64,000 nucleotides of DNA from Pseudomonas sp. v388 (GCF_003935425.1 NZ_RHQN01000006.1:186001-250000), one strand, 5' to 3'. Positions 17,728 to 28,776 are shown, counted from the stretch's first letter. Translations and numbers: made by a program. Notes: generated by a model not told the origin, from the letters alone.

Positions 17728-17798
17728 CTTGGTTCGATTGATACAAGTCAGGCCAATGGTCAGGAAAGCCTAGCTGGCCTTGCGCGGATAGCCGGTAA

Positions 17799-18527
17799 TC
17801 AGGCGTGTTCGATCCAGATCAGCGAGGCGAAGCGGCCGGTGCGGGCGCTACGACGATAGGAAAAGAAGCGCAGATCGGTGACGGTATCGAAACCGCCCCC
17901 ATAAAAGGCGGTAATGCCTTGAGCGGCCAGACGCAGACGCGCCAGCATATAAATGTTGGCCATGAACCGGCCGGCATTCATGCTGGGCAGAAACGCGGAA
18001 GCGGTTTCGGGATGAGTGTTCATAAAGGTATCGCGCACTTCGGTACCCACCTCAAAGGACTGCTGACCAATGGCAGGACCGAGCCAGACCATTATCTGGT
18101 CAGGCGCTACCTGAAGACTGGCCGCCGTAGCTTCCAGCACTCCGGCCGCCAGCCCGCGCCATCCGGCATGGGCAGCTGCGACACGACTGCCGTCCCGCGT
18201 ACAGAACAGGGCCGGCAGGCAGTCGGCGGTCATGATGGTGCAGGCAATACCGGGTGTGTCGGTCCAGCTGGCGTCGGCCTCGGCAACCACCGTCGGATCG
18301 GCGTGGGCAACCGCCACACCGTGCACCTGACGTAGCCAGGCGGGCTGGACCCGGAGCCGGGAAGTCAGCAGCAGGCGATTGCTGGCAACCGCCTCCGGAC
18401 GATCATCGACATGATCCCCCAGATTGAAGCTGTCGAACGGGGGAAGGCTAAGCCCACCGGAACGCGTGGTCACGCACGATTTGATCGATGCAGGCGCGGG
18501 CCAGTCGGGAATCAGCCAGTCGTTCAC
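17799..18527 (-). CDS. pgeF: Peptidoglycan editing factor PgeF / purine nucleoside phosphorylase YfiH family
   Basis: 242 residues from a GTG at 18525-18527 that overlaps the rluD stop (GTGA), so translation is coupled. YfiH/DUF152 laccase-fold proteins act on purine nucleosides and, in E. coli, hydrolyse misincorporated L-Ser in UDP-MurNAc. The metal-binding residues are visible in RQVHGVAV, TADCLPALF and AAAHAGWRGLAAGVL. WLGPAIG and the C-terminal SYRRSARTGR are further family marks. The synteny rluD-pgeF-clpB supports the call. Confidence 0.9.
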   Translation of the reverse strand: MNDWLIPDWPAPASIKSCVTTRSGGLSLPPFDSFNLGDHVDDRPEAVASNRLLLTSRLRVQPAWLRQVHGVAVAHADPTVVAEADASWTDTPGIACTIMTADCLPALFCTRDGSRVAAAHAGWRGLAAGVLEATAASLQVAPDQIMVWLGPAIGQQSFEVGTEVRDTFMNTHPETASAFLPSMNAGRFMANIYMLARLRLAAQGITAFYGGGFDTVTDLRFFSYRRSARTGRFASLIWIEHA

Positions 18528-19486
18528 CCGATGAACGCCTCGCGGTCCTGCTTGAGCAACGACAGCAGCCAGACGAAGTCGTCGGGCAGTGGCGATTCCC
18601 AGCTCATGCGCTTGCCGGTCGTCGGGTGATCCAGCTCCAGGAAGCGGGCATGAAGCGCCTGACGCGGGAACGTTTTGAGCGAGTCGACCATGGTCAGGCT
18701 GGCTGCCGGCGGAATGCGGAAACGACCACCGTAGGCTGGGTCGCCGACCAACGGATAGTTGATGTGCGCCATGTGCACGCGGATCTGGTGAGTGCGGCCG
18801 GTTTCCAGCTTGACCCGCACATGGGTATGGGAACGGAAGCGCTCCAGCACACGGTAATGACTGACCGCCTGCTTGCCGCCTTCCATCACCGCCATGCGCT
18901 GGCGCTGTTGACCGTGACGGCCGATAGGCGCATCGATCTTGCCGCCCGCCGTCACCACGCCGATCACGATGCATTCATAGATACGGCTGACGCTGCGGCT
19001 CTGCAGCTGGGTAACCAGCTGCGTCTGCGCCTGGATGGTCTTGGCAACGACCATCAAGCCGGTGGTGTCCTTGTCCAGACGGTGCACGATGCCGGCACGC
19101 GGGACATTGATGATGTCCGGTACGTGATGCAGCAGCGCATTGAGCAAGGTGCCATCGGCATGGCCGGCGGCCGGATGCACGACAAGCCCGGCCGGCTTGT
19201 TGATCACCAGGATCTGGTCGTCTTCGTAGACGATATCCAGCTCGATGTCCTGGGCGACCCATTCTCCCTGGGCCTCCTGCTCGGCGATCAGTTGCAGGAC
19301 CGCGCCACCATGCACAATGTCACGCGGGCGCAGCACGCCACCGTCCACAGTGAGGCGGCCGTCCTTGATCCAGGCGGAAAGGCGCGAGCGCGAGTGCTCA
19401 GCGAATAATTGTGCGGCGACTTGGTCGAGGCGTTGACCACCCAATTCGGACGGCACCTCTGCGCGGAGTTCTATATTTTCGGACAT
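18524..19486 (-). CDS. rluD: 23S rRNA pseudouridine(1911/1915/1917) synthase
   Basis: 320 residues. An N-terminal S4 RNA-binding domain (GQRLDQVAAQLF...SRSRLSAWIKDGRLTV written in parts) precedes the RluA-type catalytic domain with the active-site Asp in VHRLDKDTTGLM. GRTHQIRVH lies further on. It modifies helix 69 of 23S rRNA. First gene of the leftward rluD-pgeF-clpB unit; divergent from bamD, 149 bp away. Confidence 0.95.
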   Translation of the reverse strand: MSENIELRAEVPSELGGQRLDQVAAQLFAEHSRSRLSAWIKDGRLTVDGGVLRPRDIVHGGAVLQLIAEQEAQGEWVAQDIELDIVYEDDQILVINKPAGLVVHPAAGHADGTLLNALLHHVPDIINVPRAGIVHRLDKDTTGLMVVAKTIQAQTQLVTQLQSRSVSRIYECIVIGVVTAGGKIDAPIGRHGQQRQRMAVMEGGKQAVSHYRVLERFRSHTHVRVKLETGRTHQIRVHMAHINYPLVGDPAYGGRFRIPPAASLTMVDSLKTFPRQALHARFLELDHPTTGKRMSWESPLPDDFVWLLSLLKQDREAFIG

Positions 19487-19635
19487 GACCAGACTAGGTG
19501 GCGGCTAGCCTTTGGTTTCGGCAGCGCGCTTGTGGTTAAATACGGCGTCTTTTGTCCCGCAGGTTTCGCGGGGCGCTCATCATAACAGGACGGCCACGCC
19601 CAAGACAGCGGGCCGTTATAGGGACGCAAGCCGCC

Positions 19636-20658
19636 ATGCAAGTGAAACACCTGCTGCTGATCGCCATCCTCGCAACGACTGCGGCCTGTTCGTCGAAGGA
19701 AGTCATCGACGAAAACCTCAGCGAAGTCGAGCTGTACCAGCAGGCGCAGGCCGACCTGGGCAATAACAGCTATAACAGCGCCACCGAGAAGCTCAAGGCG
19801 CTGGAATCACGCTATCCGTTCGGTCGCTACGCCGATCAGGCCCAGCTCGAGTTGATCTACTCGAACTACAAGAACGGTGAACCCGAGGCCGCCAAGTCGG
19901 CTGCCGAGCGTTTCATTCGCCTGCATCCGCAGCACCCCAACGTCGATTACGCCTATTACATGAAGGGTCTGACCTCCTTCGACCAGGATGTCGGCCTGCT
20001 GGCGCGCTTCCTGCCGCTGGACCAGACCAAGCGCGACCCGGGCGCCGCTCGCGACTCGTTCAACGAATTCGCCCAGCTGACCAGCCGCTACCCCAACAGC
20101 CGCTACTCGCCTGATGCCAAGCAGCGCATGATTTACCTGCGCAACCTGCTGGCTTCCTACGAAATTCACGTAGCCGACTACTACCTGACCCGTCAGGCCT
20201 ATGTCGCTGCGGCCAACCGTGGCCGTTACGTCGTGGAAAACTTCCAGGAAACACCTTCGGTTGCCGACGGCCTGGCCGTGATGGTCGAGTCGTACCAGCG
20301 CCTGCATCTGGACGAACTGGCAGCCACCAGCCTGGAAGTCCTCAAGACCAACTACCCGAATCACCCGCAACTGGCCGATGGCGAGTTCACGCCACGTCAG
20401 GCCGAGGCCGACAACCGCTCGTGGCTGTCCAAGGCGACGCTGGGCCTGATCGACGGCAGCACGCCGCTGCCGCCGGGTCAGACCCGCGCCAACCAGGATG
20501 TCCAGCGTCAGTACCAGGACGCCAAGGACGCCATCCCGAAAGAGTTGCTGCCGGAAAACCAGGCGGAACTGGACGAGCAAGCCGAGGAAGAAGCCCAAGC
20601 GCGAGGCGAGAAAAGCCGCTCTTGGTTCAGCTACATGACCCTGGGTCTGTTCGACTGA
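19636..20658 (+). CDS. bamD: Outer membrane assembly lipoprotein BamD
   Basis: 340 residues from the ATG at 19636. The signal peptide ends in a lipobox ATTAAC with the acylated Cys near residue 17. Five TPR-like units follow (e.g. [53 protein letters not shown]). It belongs to the BAM complex that folds beta-barrel proteins into the outer membrane. A charged C-terminal tail (from about 290) rich in Glu, Gln and Ala is longer than in E. coli BamD. The start was chosen by the signal peptide. Confidence 0.95.
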   Translation: MQVKHLLLIAILATTAACSSKEVIDENLSEVELYQQAQADLGNNSYNSATEKLKALESRYPFGRYADQAQLELIYSNYKNGEPEAAKSAAERFIRLHPQHPNVDYAYYMKGLTSFDQDVGLLARFLPLDQTKRDPGAARDSFNEFAQLTSRYPNSRYSPDAKQRMIYLRNLLASYEIHVADYYLTRQAYVAAANRGRYVVENFQETPSVADGLAVMVESYQRLHLDELAATSLEVLKTNYPNHPQLADGEFTPRQAEADNRSWLSKATLGLIDGSTPLPPGQTRANQDVQRQYQDAKDAIPKELLPENQAELDEQAEEEAQARGEKSRSWFSYMTLGLFD

Positions 20659-20673
20659 TACCTGCGTTTGAAG

Positions 20674-20699
20674 AAAGAGGCCTGCGGGCCTCTTTTTTT
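20674..20699 (+). terminator. Rho-independent terminator of bamD
   Basis: Stem AAAGAGGCC/GGCCTCTTT, loop TGCG, followed by a run of Ts, 16 bp after the bamD stop. Confidence 0.92.
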
Positions 20700-20805
20700 A
20701 TGCCTGCCGTTCCACCTCCGTGCCTGGAGCTGCAACGATTCGCCTCTGTCCGGCCGCCCGCAGCTTGGCTACACTGCTCAAACTTCCCTCACAAAGCTGG
20801 TACTC

Positions 20806-21045
20806 ATGTTTCGCATAATTATGTGGGCCGCATTGATCGCGATTGCGATCTGGTTCGTCAAGCGTCTGATCAACCCACCCACACCAAAAAAACGCCCTCA
20901 GCCGCCTGGAGATGCCGCGGCTCCCATGGTGCGTTGCGCCAACTGTGGCGTTCATCTTCCTCGTGACCGTGCATTGAGCCAGGAACAGCAATGGTATTGC
21001 AGCGAGTCGCACCGGCTGGAAGGCCCTGCGGCTCGTGACCGCTGA
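20806..21045 (+). CDS. Small PP0621-family membrane/zinc-ribbon protein
   Basis: 79 residues from the ATG at 20806. One N-terminal transmembrane helix (about residues 2-19) is followed by a Pro-rich linker and a zinc-ribbon-like end: CANCGVHLPRDRAL, then YCSESH. The three cysteines and one histidine could bind a metal. It overlaps the pilS start by 11 bases, so it is translated with pilS, and a small protein at this place is usual in Pseudomonas. Function unknown. Confidence 0.75.
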   Translation: MFRIIMWAALIAIAIWFVKRLINPPTPKKRPQPPGDAAAPMVRCANCGVHLPRDRALSQEQQWYCSESHRLEGPAARDR

Positions 21046-22627
21046 AACGCTGTCACTCGACAGTCCGCAGGCGCAGCGCATCCTGCGCCTGTACCACCTG
21101 TATCGGCTGACCATCGGCGTCTTGCTGGTCCTGCTGATCTCTAGCAGCCTGGACACCGAACTGCTGCAGATGGCCGACACCAACCTGTTCCGCGCGGGCT
21201 GCTGGCTGTATCTGGTATTCAACATTCTGGTGGTGGTGCTGCTGGAACGGCCCCGCCGCAAAGCCCAGCTTTTCAGCCTGGCAATGATCGACGCGATCCT
21301 GCTGTCGGGTCTGTTCTACGCCGCTGGCGGACCCTCGAGCGGCATCGGCAATCTGCTGATCGCCTCGGTCGCGATCAGCAACGTTCTGCTGCGCGGCCGC
21401 TTCGGCCTGGTGATCGCCGCGACTTCGGCCATCGGCATCATCTACCTGACGTTCTACATCAGCTTCAGCACCCCGGCGGTTTCCAATGACTACGTGCAGG
21501 CAGGCTCTTTGGGAACCCTGTGCTTCGCCGCCGCTCTGCTGGTGCAGGCGCTGACCTCGCGCATGCATGTCAGCGAGGTGCTGGCAGAGCAACGGGCGGC
21601 GGATGTCGACAATCTGGAAGAACTCAATGCGTTGATCCTGCAACGGATGCGTACCGGTATCGTGGTGCTGGATGCACGCCGCCAGGTCCTGCTCGCCAAC
21701 CAAGGCGCGTTGACCCTGTTGGGCCACGAGCAACTGGTCGGAGAAGTGATCGACGACTATTCCCCGCAGCTGGTCGACCGCCTGCGGCAATGGATGATCA
21801 ACCCGATCATGGTGCCGCGCAGCATCACCACTTCGGCACTGGGCCCCATTCTGCAACCCAGCTTTGCCGCCCTCAACCGTGGAGACCAGCGCCAGACGCT
21901 GATCTTTCTCGAAGATCTGTCGCAGATCACCCAGCAGGCGCAGCAACTCAAACTCGCGGCACTGGGGCGTCTTACCGCCAGCATCGCCCATGAGATTCGC
22001 AACCCGCTGGGTGCGGTCAGCCATGCGGCTCAATTGCTCAACGAATCCGAAGAGCTTGAAGCACCGGACCGACGCCTCGGGCAGATCATTCTCGACCAGT
22101 CGCGGCGCATCAACCTGGTGATCGAGAACGTCCTGCAACTCTCCAGGCGCCGCGAATCGCAACCCGAATTGCTGGACCTGAAGCTGTGGCTGGAGAATTT
22201 CGTGGCGGACATTCGCCGCAGCGCCCCACCCCACCAGCTCACGCACACCGAGATCGGCCAAGGCACGCTGACCACGCGCATGGACCCGGAGCAATTGACT
22301 CAGGTGGTGACCAACCTGTTGCAGAACGGACTGCGCCACAGCGGCAAGATCCATGACGTAGCTCAGGTGTGGCTGAAACTGTTTCACGACCCCAAGAGCG
22401 ATCTGCCGACCCTTGAGGTTGTGGATGACGGCCAGGGCGTGGCGCAGCAGCACCTGAGCAAGATATTCGAGCCGTTCTTCACCACGGAAAGCAAAGGCAC
22501 GGGGCTGGGCCTCTACCTTTCGCGCGAACTCTGCGAAAGCAACCAGGCGTACCTCAATTACAGCCCGCGCCAAGGCGGCGGCAGTTGTCTGCGCATTACC
22601 TTCGCCCACCCGTTCAAACCGAGCTGA
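21035..22627 (+). CDS. pilS: Two-component sensor kinase PilS
   Basis: 530 residues from a GTG start. The inner-membrane histidine kinase has six hydrophobic segments in the first 175 residues, where it can sense pilin in the membrane. A PAS-like linker (about 190-295) leads to the kinase core: His319 in AHEIRNPLG, N box NLLQNGLRHSG, G1 VVDDGQGV and G2 FTTESKGTGLGLYLSREL. In P. aeruginosa His319 is also the phosphorylated residue. Partner gene pilR starts 2 bp downstream. Target: the sigma-54 pilA promoter at 5175-5192. Confidence 0.96.
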   Translation: MTAETLSLDSPQAQRILRLYHLYRLTIGVLLVLLISSSLDTELLQMADTNLFRAGCWLYLVFNILVVVLLERPRRKAQLFSLAMIDAILLSGLFYAAGGPSSGIGNLLIASVAISNVLLRGRFGLVIAATSAIGIIYLTFYISFSTPAVSNDYVQAGSLGTLCFAAALLVQALTSRMHVSEVLAEQRAADVDNLEELNALILQRMRTGIVVLDARRQVLLANQGALTLLGHEQLVGEVIDDYSPQLVDRLRQWMINPIMVPRSITTSALGPILQPSFAALNRGDQRQTLIFLEDLSQITQQAQQLKLAALGRLTASIAHEIRNPLGAVSHAAQLLNESEELEAPDRRLGQIILDQSRRINLVIENVLQLSRRRESQPELLDLKLWLENFVADIRRSAPPHQLTHTEIGQGTLTTRMDPEQLTQVVTNLLQNGLRHSGKIHDVAQVWLKLFHDPKSDLPTLEVVDDGQGVAQQHLSKIFEPFFTTESKGTGLGLYLSRELCESNQAYLNYSPRQGGGSCLRITFAHPFKPS

Positions 22628-22629
22628 GC

Positions 22630-23970
22630 ATGAGCCCACGGCAAAAGATCCTGATAATCGATGACGAGCCCGATATCCGTGAACTCCTGGAGATCACGCT
22701 GGGACGCATGAAGCTCGAGACTCGCAGCGCCCGCAATGTGGCCGAGGCGCGTGACTGGCTGGCGCGCGAGTCATTCGACATGTGCCTGACCGACATGCGC
22801 CTGCCCGACGGCAACGGCCTGGAACTGGTGCAGCATATCCAGCAGAGCTATCCACAACTGCCGGTGGCGATGATCACCGCCCACGGCAATCTGGATACCG
22901 CCATCCACGCGTTAAAGGCCGGGGCGTTTGATTTCCTCACCAAGCCGGTGGACCTGCACCGCCTGCGGGAACTGGTCAAAAGCGCGTTGCGGTTGCATCC
23001 GGTGGCACAGAATGAGCGCAGCATCGACAGCCGCTTGCTGGGCAACTCGCCGCCCATGCGCACCTTGCGTAAGCAGATCAGCAAGCTGGCGCGTAGCCAG
23101 GCGCCGATCTACATCAGCGGTGAGTCAGGCAGCGGCAAGGAACTGGTGGCCCGCTTGATCCATGAACAAGGTCCGCGCAGCGACAAGCCGTTCGTGCCGG
23201 TCAACTGCGGCGCCATTCCTTCCGAGCTGATGGAAAGCGAGTTTTTCGGGCATCGCAAAGGCAGTTTTACCGGCGCCCATGAAGACAAGCCCGGCCTGTT
23301 CAGGGCCGCCCATGACGGTACGCTGTTCCTTGACGAAGTCGCGGACCTGCCGGTGAACATGCAGGTGAAACTGCTTCGGGCCATCCAGGAAAAATCCATC
23401 CGCAGCGTCGGCGACCAGCAGGAACAAGTGGTGGATGTACGGATCCTTTGCGCCACTCACAAAGACCTCAGTGCGGAAGTGGCAGCCGGGCGCTTCCGCC
23501 AGGATTTGTATTACCGCCTGAACGTCATTGAATTACGCGTTCCACCCCTGCGTGAGCGGCGCGAGGATATCGACCCGCTGGCCGCCAGCGTGCTGCAACG
23601 CCTCGCCGGCAGTTGCGGGCAGCCGGCTGCAAAACTGCATCCTTCGGCGCTGGAAACCCTGCGCAGTTACCGTTTTCCCGGCAACGTGCGGGAGCTGGAG
23701 AACATGCTGGAGCGGGCGTATACCTTGTGCGAGAACGACGAGATTCATGCGTCCGACCTGCGCCTGTCCGATTCTGTTGCGCCTCAGGAACAAGACGGCC
23801 CCAGCCTCGCCGACATCGACAATCTGGAAGATTATCTGGAAAGCATCGAACGCAAACTGATCCTCCAGGCGCTGGAAGAAACCCGCTGGAATCGCACGGC
23901 CGCGGCGCAACGGCTGAACCTGTCGTTCAGGTCGATGCGCTATCGCTTGAAGAAGCTGGGGCTGGATTGA
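22630..23970 (+). CDS. pilR: Sigma-54-dependent response regulator PilR
   Basis: 446 residues. Receiver domain (1-120) with the acidic pair at 11-12 and the phospho-acceptor Asp55 in LTDMRLPDG. The central AAA+ domain has Walker A GESGSGKE, the sigma-54 contact loop GSFTGA (Ser for the usual Ala), and FLDEVADLP. A Fis-type helix-turn-helix closes the protein (TRWNRTAAAQRLNLSFRS). It activates RpoN at the pilA promoter. Its start is 2 bp after pilS. A REP-like repeat follows directly. Confidence 0.96.
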   Translation: MSPRQKILIIDDEPDIRELLEITLGRMKLETRSARNVAEARDWLARESFDMCLTDMRLPDGNGLELVQHIQQSYPQLPVAMITAHGNLDTAIHALKAGAFDFLTKPVDLHRLRELVKSALRLHPVAQNERSIDSRLLGNSPPMRTLRKQISKLARSQAPIYISGESGSGKELVARLIHEQGPRSDKPFVPVNCGAIPSELMESEFFGHRKGSFTGAHEDKPGLFRAAHDGTLFLDEVADLPVNMQVKLLRAIQEKSIRSVGDQQEQVVDVRILCATHKDLSAEVAAGRFRQDLYYRLNVIELRVPPLRERREDIDPLAASVLQRLAGSCGQPAAKLHPSALETLRSYRFPGNVRELENMLERAYTLCENDEIHASDLRLSDSVAPQEQDGPSLADIDNLEDYLESIERKLILQALEETRWNRTAAAQRLNLSFRSMRYRLKKLGLD

Positions 23971-24054
23971 GCCTTCGCCAGCAAGACGGATCGCCGCCCG
24001 CTGGCTTCTACAGAGCGCGTGCTTGACCTGGAGGAGCCGGCTGCCGGCGAAGAC
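23971..24054. repeat. REP-like extragenic repeat after pilR
   Basis: Contains CGCCAGCAAGACGGATCGCC and CCGCTGGCTTCTACA, differing in only three or four positions from the unit at 10058-10096, then a second palindrome GAGCCGGCTGCCGGC. It separates the converging pilR and thiO genes. Confidence 0.7.
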
Positions 24055-24074
24055 GGAACTGGGAACGCGGAGAG

Positions 24075-25169
24075 TTACAGCCCTGTTGGAGCATAGGGCG
24101 CCGGGTCGATAATCGGCTCGCGCTTCAGCAGCAGATCCGTCAACAACTGACAGGACGCCGGGGCCAGCACCAGGCCGTTGCGGTAATGGCCGCAGTTGAG
24201 CCACAAGCCATCGATACCCGGCACCGGGCCGATGTAGGGAATGCCTTGCGGCGAACCGGGACGCAGTCCGGCCCATTGGGCAACCGGTTCGGCATCTGCC
24301 AGTGCCGGCAACAATTCGATGGCCGAGGCCTTGAGGCTTTCCAGCGCCGCATCAGTCGGGGTCTTGTCGAAACCCTCATGTTCCAGCGTACTGCCGATCA
24401 GGATGTGCCCGTCGCGGCGAGGAATCGCATAACGCCCTTTGGCCAGCACCATGCTCGATAGAAAATCCGACGCGCATTTGTACAGAATCATCTGGCCTTT
24501 GACCGGTTCAACCGGCAGCGCCAACCCCAGCGTCTTGAGCAGTTCTCCACTCCAGGCGCCAGCCGCCAGCACCACGCGATCACCCAGCACCTCGCCCATT
24601 GAGGTACGAACGCCCGCGATCACTTCGCCTTTTTGGACGAAACCCTGAACTTCACAGTGCTCGCGAATCTCGACATCGGGCATGGCCTGCAAGGCCGCCT
24701 TGAGGGATTTGACCAGGCGCGGATTGCGCACGTTGGCGACGTCGGCCATATAGACCGCCCGAGAATAACCGCCACCCAGTGCCGGAACCGCCTTGTGTAC
24801 GGTAGCGACGTCGATGGGTTGCAGCGGACGATTCTCGCGGGCGGCCCATTCCAGCGCCTGCTGTTCGTCGTCCAGATCCAGCCAGTAGAGGCCGGTTTTA
24901 TGCACTTCGGGATCGATGCCGGTTTTGCCGAACAGGCGCTCGGCCAGATGTGGGTAGAAGTCCTGCGACCAATGCGCCAGCGCCGTGACCGCAGGGTTGT
25001 AACGCCATGGATAGAGCGGCGAGACGATCCCGCCACCGGCCCATGATGATTCCTGGCCAACGCCGGACCGATCAAGCAACGTCACGCCGATCTGTTCGGA
25101 TGCAAGGTTGAAGGCGGTCAACAATCCGATGACACCGCCACCGACGATCACAACGTGTTGCTTGGGCAT
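24075..25169 (-). CDS. thiO: Glycine oxidase ThiO / FAD-dependent D-amino-acid oxidase family
   Basis: 364 residues from the ATG at 25167-25169; a TTG five codons earlier is possible. The N-terminal dinucleotide motif VIVGGGVIGLLTAFNLA binds FAD. Further marks are GQESSWAGGGIVSPLYPW, LAAGAWSGELL, and the C-terminal WAGLRPGSPQGIPYIGPVPG and NCGHYRNGLVLAPAS. ThiO makes the iminoacetate used in thiamine thiazole synthesis. No other thiamine gene is near; the same gene follows pilR in other Pseudomonas. Confidence 0.88.
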   Translation of the reverse strand: MPKQHVVIVGGGVIGLLTAFNLASEQIGVTLLDRSGVGQESSWAGGGIVSPLYPWRYNPAVTALAHWSQDFYPHLAERLFGKTGIDPEVHKTGLYWLDLDDEQQALEWAARENRPLQPIDVATVHKAVPALGGGYSRAVYMADVANVRNPRLVKSLKAALQAMPDVEIREHCEVQGFVQKGEVIAGVRTSMGEVLGDRVVLAAGAWSGELLKTLGLALPVEPVKGQMILYKCASDFLSSMVLAKGRYAIPRRDGHILIGSTLEHEGFDKTPTDAALESLKASAIELLPALADAEPVAQWAGLRPGSPQGIPYIGPVPGIDGLWLNCGHYRNGLVLAPASCQLLTDLLLKREPIIDPAPYAPTGL

Positions 25170-25193
25170 CTTGGTCTCTGGCAAAAAAGTAGG

Positions 25194-25592
25194 TTAACGG
25201 CCCCAGCATTCTTTGGTGCTGGTGACGGTGCCGCCTGTGTTGGTGCGTGCACCGGTGTTGGTAATCGTGAATACGCCGCACTTGTCATTGGCCATCATGC
25301 CTTTGCCGGTCGCGGCGAGGGAGAAGGTCTGAGGGGCGAGCGTAGGCACGATATCGTAGTAGGTGTTGCCACCGGATATCGTCGGCCCAGGGGTCCCGTT
25401 GTAGACACCGTTCCTCGAGTACCAACGCTCCAGTATCTGGGACTGCTCGCTCAACAACGTCGCGATATCGGCCCGATGGGTACGCCTCACATATTCGGTG
25501 TAACTGGGATACGCAATGGCCGCCAGAATACCGACAATTGCGACCACGATCATGAGTTCGATCAAGGTAAAGCCTTTGGTTGTCGCTCGCAT
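25194..25592 (-). CDS. pilE: Type IV minor pilin PilE
   Basis: 132 residues. Prepilin leader MRATTKG before FTLIE with Glu5, then the usual hydrophobic helix [19 protein letters not shown]. The second half has two cysteines (CGVF and ECWGR, the last near the C-terminus) likely to be bonded. It is the last gene of the leftward minor pilin operon, 10 bp after pilY1. Minor pilins prime pilus assembly and sit at the tip with PilY1. Confidence 0.92.
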   Translation of the reverse strand: MRATTKGFTLIELMIVVAIVGILAAIAYPSYTEYVRRTHRADIATLLSEQSQILERWYSRNGVYNGTPGPTISGGNTYYDIVPTLAPQTFSLAATGKGMMANDKCGVFTITNTGARTNTGGTVTSTKECWGR

Positions 25593-25602
25593 AATCACTT
25601 CC

Positions 25603-28600
25603 CTACTGGATTTGTCGCCACATGATGCGTTGGAAAACACTAGCCGCACCGCCCTCTTCGGGTAACCGTTGCCAGTTTCCGCTGGAGTCCTGCAGATACT
25701 TGTAATCGTCGGCGGGGGACGAGTCGCTGGTCCCGGCACCTGCCGGCTCGAGGACGGCGGTAATAACAGGTATGCCGGTGCCTATACTCACTCCCGCAAT
25801 CAGCTTGTCCGAGGCATTGACCAAGCCGTCTCCATTGGTGTCCAGCACGGCGTAGGTCAACATGTTTCCGGTTGCGGCATCCAGTTCGAACAAACGCCCC
25901 GTTCCTGTACTTTCACAAGGATCGCTGGAGTTAACGGCAGCCGTAGTGAACAGGATTCGTCCACGACTGGTTTGGGCTGGAAAAATAATGCGTTCTCCGA
26001 TATAGGGCGCCGAGGTGAATAGTGGGATGTACCAGCCCCTCTTGGTGGTCCAATCCACGTTATTCCCTGTCGATTTGAAGTAGCTGCCGCCGGAGTCATT
26101 GACCGTCTCGACTGAGTTCTGAACTTGCAAGCTGCCCTGACCAAGGTCCCCGGATGCACCATTGGCGTCCCATACCGCATAAAAAGCCTGCTGCCCGTTG
26201 GTTTGCTTGTCTGTGGCTTCCAGGAACTTACCCGTGCCGAAGTAAATGATCTTTCCGTTCACTGGGTGGTCCAGCACGAAAGGCTGCACAGTGATCGGCT
26301 GGCTGGCTTTACCGGGAGCCGTAAACAGTGGCGCTCCGTCATAGGCCACCTTCCAGCTGGTCGCGGCCGCGCCGCTGAGGTCGAACTTCCACAATCGCCC
26401 TTTCAGGTCGCCTGCATAAGCGGCCTGGACCACGTTCTGTGCATTGACCAGCAACCGCACTGACGACAGCCCGTTGTCGGTTTCGGTCGCTGGGGTGGGA
26501 ATCTCGGCGATCAGTTCTCCGGTACTAGCGTTCAACACGAACAACGAAGCTCTTCCGGTAAAACTGCCGTACCCATTCCCTACCACGACAATGCCAGTCC
26601 CGTTTACCATTCGAGCGGCTTCAGGCTTGGAGTATGTATACCCGAGGTTGTTGAACTTATCGGCTGGCGTGTTAGTACCAGGTGCCTTCACCTCCCACAG
26701 AGCGCTGACTGTGCTGCTAATTCCCTCGAACAATTTGATGCCGAAAAAGGCTTTGCCGCCGGCACCAAGCCCACCTACCGCAACCGTACGCCAGGCACCT
26801 CCCGCTTGTTGCGTGTCAAACACGGAAATCGGGCCGTCGACCGTGAATTTATGGACGCCTGAGCCGTACGTGGTGGACGCAATAGTCGCAAGCGACGTCA
26901 GCGCGGTCGACGGCATATAAGCGTAAGTACGCCTGCCGTCGCCGTTGATCACGTTGAAGAAGCCATCGTTGGCGTTCACGAGCAAACGCAAGGGCATGCT
27001 CGCGGCCTTTCTTGTCAGGTAATCAGTGTAGGAAGGCCCCGTACCGAAGTCGGTCGAAGTCTTGGCCGAAGGCACGGCAACCGTCAGGTTGGTGTTGATC
27101 AAGTCGCCCAAAAGGCGAGTACGAGCACGCAATTTTGCATTGGCAGTGCCTTTCGCCCATGCGATGAGTTCGGGGCCTGTTACTCCTGTTGGCAGCGTGG
27201 CGGTAATGTCTACCTGTTGCGCAGCGGTCAGATTCGAGAACTCCAAGACTGCTCTGGAGGCGGCCCACGTTTCAAATGTCGGCGCTGTCGTGTTCGTGGT
27301 TATGGTTGTGTCAGTGGTCCAGGCGAGCGAGTCGCTTTCGCCGGTTGTGGGGTTGAGGTTGAAAGCGTTGATCGTACCGTGCCAGTCGGTGGGATCGTAC
27401 AGGGCCTGGTAATAACGCGTGCCGGTCGCCAGCGTTGAAGAGCTTGCCGCCCCGCCACCGCCGGAACCAGCCTTGGCATAGATGTCGCTCAGTGCCAGGT
27501 TCAGCGCAGACGTAAGTCCGGCACTGTCGTTGGCCTGAAAATACTTTCCGCGCCCGTGCGTATTGTCGGCAGCATCGAGCAGCATCTGGTTATCGAGCGT
27601 GAAGCCGATGGTATAGGTGGTCAGGTTCTGTTTGGGAAAACCTGCAGTGTCCCAGTTCTTTCCAGTGAGTTCTTTGCGCTGGTTCGTCGATGGCCCCTTC
27701 ATCATATCGATGTCGTAGGCGAACTGGGCGATATCGTCCAGATATAGCGAGTCCCCTTCATTACTCTCATCCCGCAGAGGCCCGTCGTTGCTGATCCCGT
27801 CCCAGTTGGGCAGGCGCCTCCGTCTCGAGCTGTCCAAAGGATCGTCCGGGTCATCGGTGGCAAAAGTTCTGTCGTAGGTCGGCAAACCATCGGTAAGAAC
27901 GACCCCATAGTTTTTCTGACAACGGTACTGAATAGGGCTTGTATAAATCGAAGGCGAGCCACCATAAGCTGGGAAAGGCGAGAGGCCTCGAAAATAACGG
28001 GTTACCTGATAGTACGTTTCAGCCAAGGGCGTATTGGCCACTGCCCTTAAATTATCGATAGCCTTGAGAAGCGCGTCATAGTTCTCTTTGGCCGTCTTCG
28101 CATTGACTCCATCGGGTTGATATACGCTGGGTGCAACATAGCTCAGGTCTAGAACATCACGCAGGATATTGCCACCGGGCCCATTGTCACGGTTCACAGG
28201 GTTGTAGGTTGCGAGACCGATGCGCAGGGAGCTGTTAGCCTCAACCAGCTTGCGTGCGACTGAAACAGCTGCCGTCATCCGACTTTCGCTGGAAACGGTA
28301 ACGGTCTTGTTTGCTGCGGCTTGAGCGACCAGATAGGAAAGATATCTCCCAGGGTAACGGGTCGTACGCCCCTCAGCCGGATCGGGCAAACGTAAGCATA
28401 TGACAGCCCCGTTTCTGAAAAAACTGTAGTTGCTTCCACAGCCGTCGGTATTCAAGCTGCTCAAAGTTACATAGCTGTTTTCCGCAGTCGAAATCTCTTC
28501 CCCTTGAACGTACGAGCACAGCACAAGAATGCAGACATAGCGAGATTTATAAACTGCTGTTCTGGGCAGCGAGGCATCGAAGCCTGCATCAAAGATGATG

Positions 28601-28776
28601 GTATCCATACTGCCGGAGTTATCTACCTGCAGCATGACGTTGGGCGTCACGGCCGAGGAACTCAACAGTGGCACTTGGGCCGGGGTAAATGCATAGGCGG
28701 GTGCTGCGAGGTAAAGCATCAGCCCCGCGCCATAGATATATTTCAAGCACCGGCGAATCGTCTCAGCAACTGGCAT
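25603..28776 (-). CDS. pilY1: Type IV pilus tip adhesin/assembly protein PilY1
   Basis: 1057 residues from the ATG at 28774-28776. A signal peptide ends near AYA (about residue 30). The N-terminal region is von Willebrand A-like with the metal site DNSGSM. The C-terminal half is a PilC/PilY1 beta-propeller; an EF-hand-like calcium loop [12 protein letters not shown] lies near residue 985, as needed for pilus extension in P. aeruginosa. PilY1 also signals surface contact. It overlaps pilX by 14 bases. No pilY2-like gene follows; pilE comes next after 10 bp. Confidence 0.95.
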   Translation of the reverse strand: MPVAETIRRCLKYIYGAGLMLYLAAPAYAFTPAQVPLLSSSAVTPNVMLQVDNSGSMDTIIFDAGFDASLPRTAVYKSRYVCILVLCSYVQGEEISTAENSYVTLSSLNTDGCGSNYSFFRNGAVICLRLPDPAEGRTTRYPGRYLSYLVAQAAANKTVTVSSESRMTAAVSVARKLVEANSSLRIGLATYNPVNRDNGPGGNILRDVLDLSYVAPSVYQPDGVNAKTAKENYDALLKAIDNLRAVANTPLAETYYQVTRYFRGLSPFPAYGGSPSIYTSPIQYRCQKNYGVVLTDGLPTYDRTFATDDPDDPLDSSRRRRLPNWDGISNDGPLRDESNEGDSLYLDDIAQFAYDIDMMKGPSTNQRKELTGKNWDTAGFPKQNLTTYTIGFTLDNQMLLDAADNTHGRGKYFQANDSAGLTSALNLALSDIYAKAGSGGGGAASSSTLATGTRYYQALYDPTDWHGTINAFNLNPTTGESDSLAWTTDTTITTNTTAPTFETWAASRAVLEFSNLTAAQQVDITATLPTGVTGPELIAWAKGTANAKLRARTRLLGDLINTNLTVAVPSAKTSTDFGTGPSYTDYLTRKAASMPLRLLVNANDGFFNVINGDGRRTYAYMPSTALTSLATIASTTYGSGVHKFTVDGPISVFDTQQAGGAWRTVAVGGLGAGGKAFFGIKLFEGISSTVSALWEVKAPGTNTPADKFNNLGYTYSKPEAARMVNGTGIVVVGNGYGSFTGRASLFVLNASTGELIAEIPTPATETDNGLSSVRLLVNAQNVVQAAYAGDLKGRLWKFDLSGAAATSWKVAYDGAPLFTAPGKASQPITVQPFVLDHPVNGKIIYFGTGKFLEATDKQTNGQQAFYAVWDANGASGDLGQGSLQVQNSVETVNDSGGSYFKSTGNNVDWTTKRGWYIPLFTSAPYIGERIIFPAQTSRGRILFTTAAVNSSDPCESTGTGRLFELDAATGNMLTYAVLDTNGDGLVNASDKLIAGVSIGTGIPVITAVLEPAGAGTSDSSPADDYKYLQDSSGNWQRLPEEGGAASVFQRIMWRQIQ

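Noticed and set aside
23528-24026. Forward frames inside and after pilR
   Set aside because: Out of frame with pilR, which is intact through its helix-turn-helix end.
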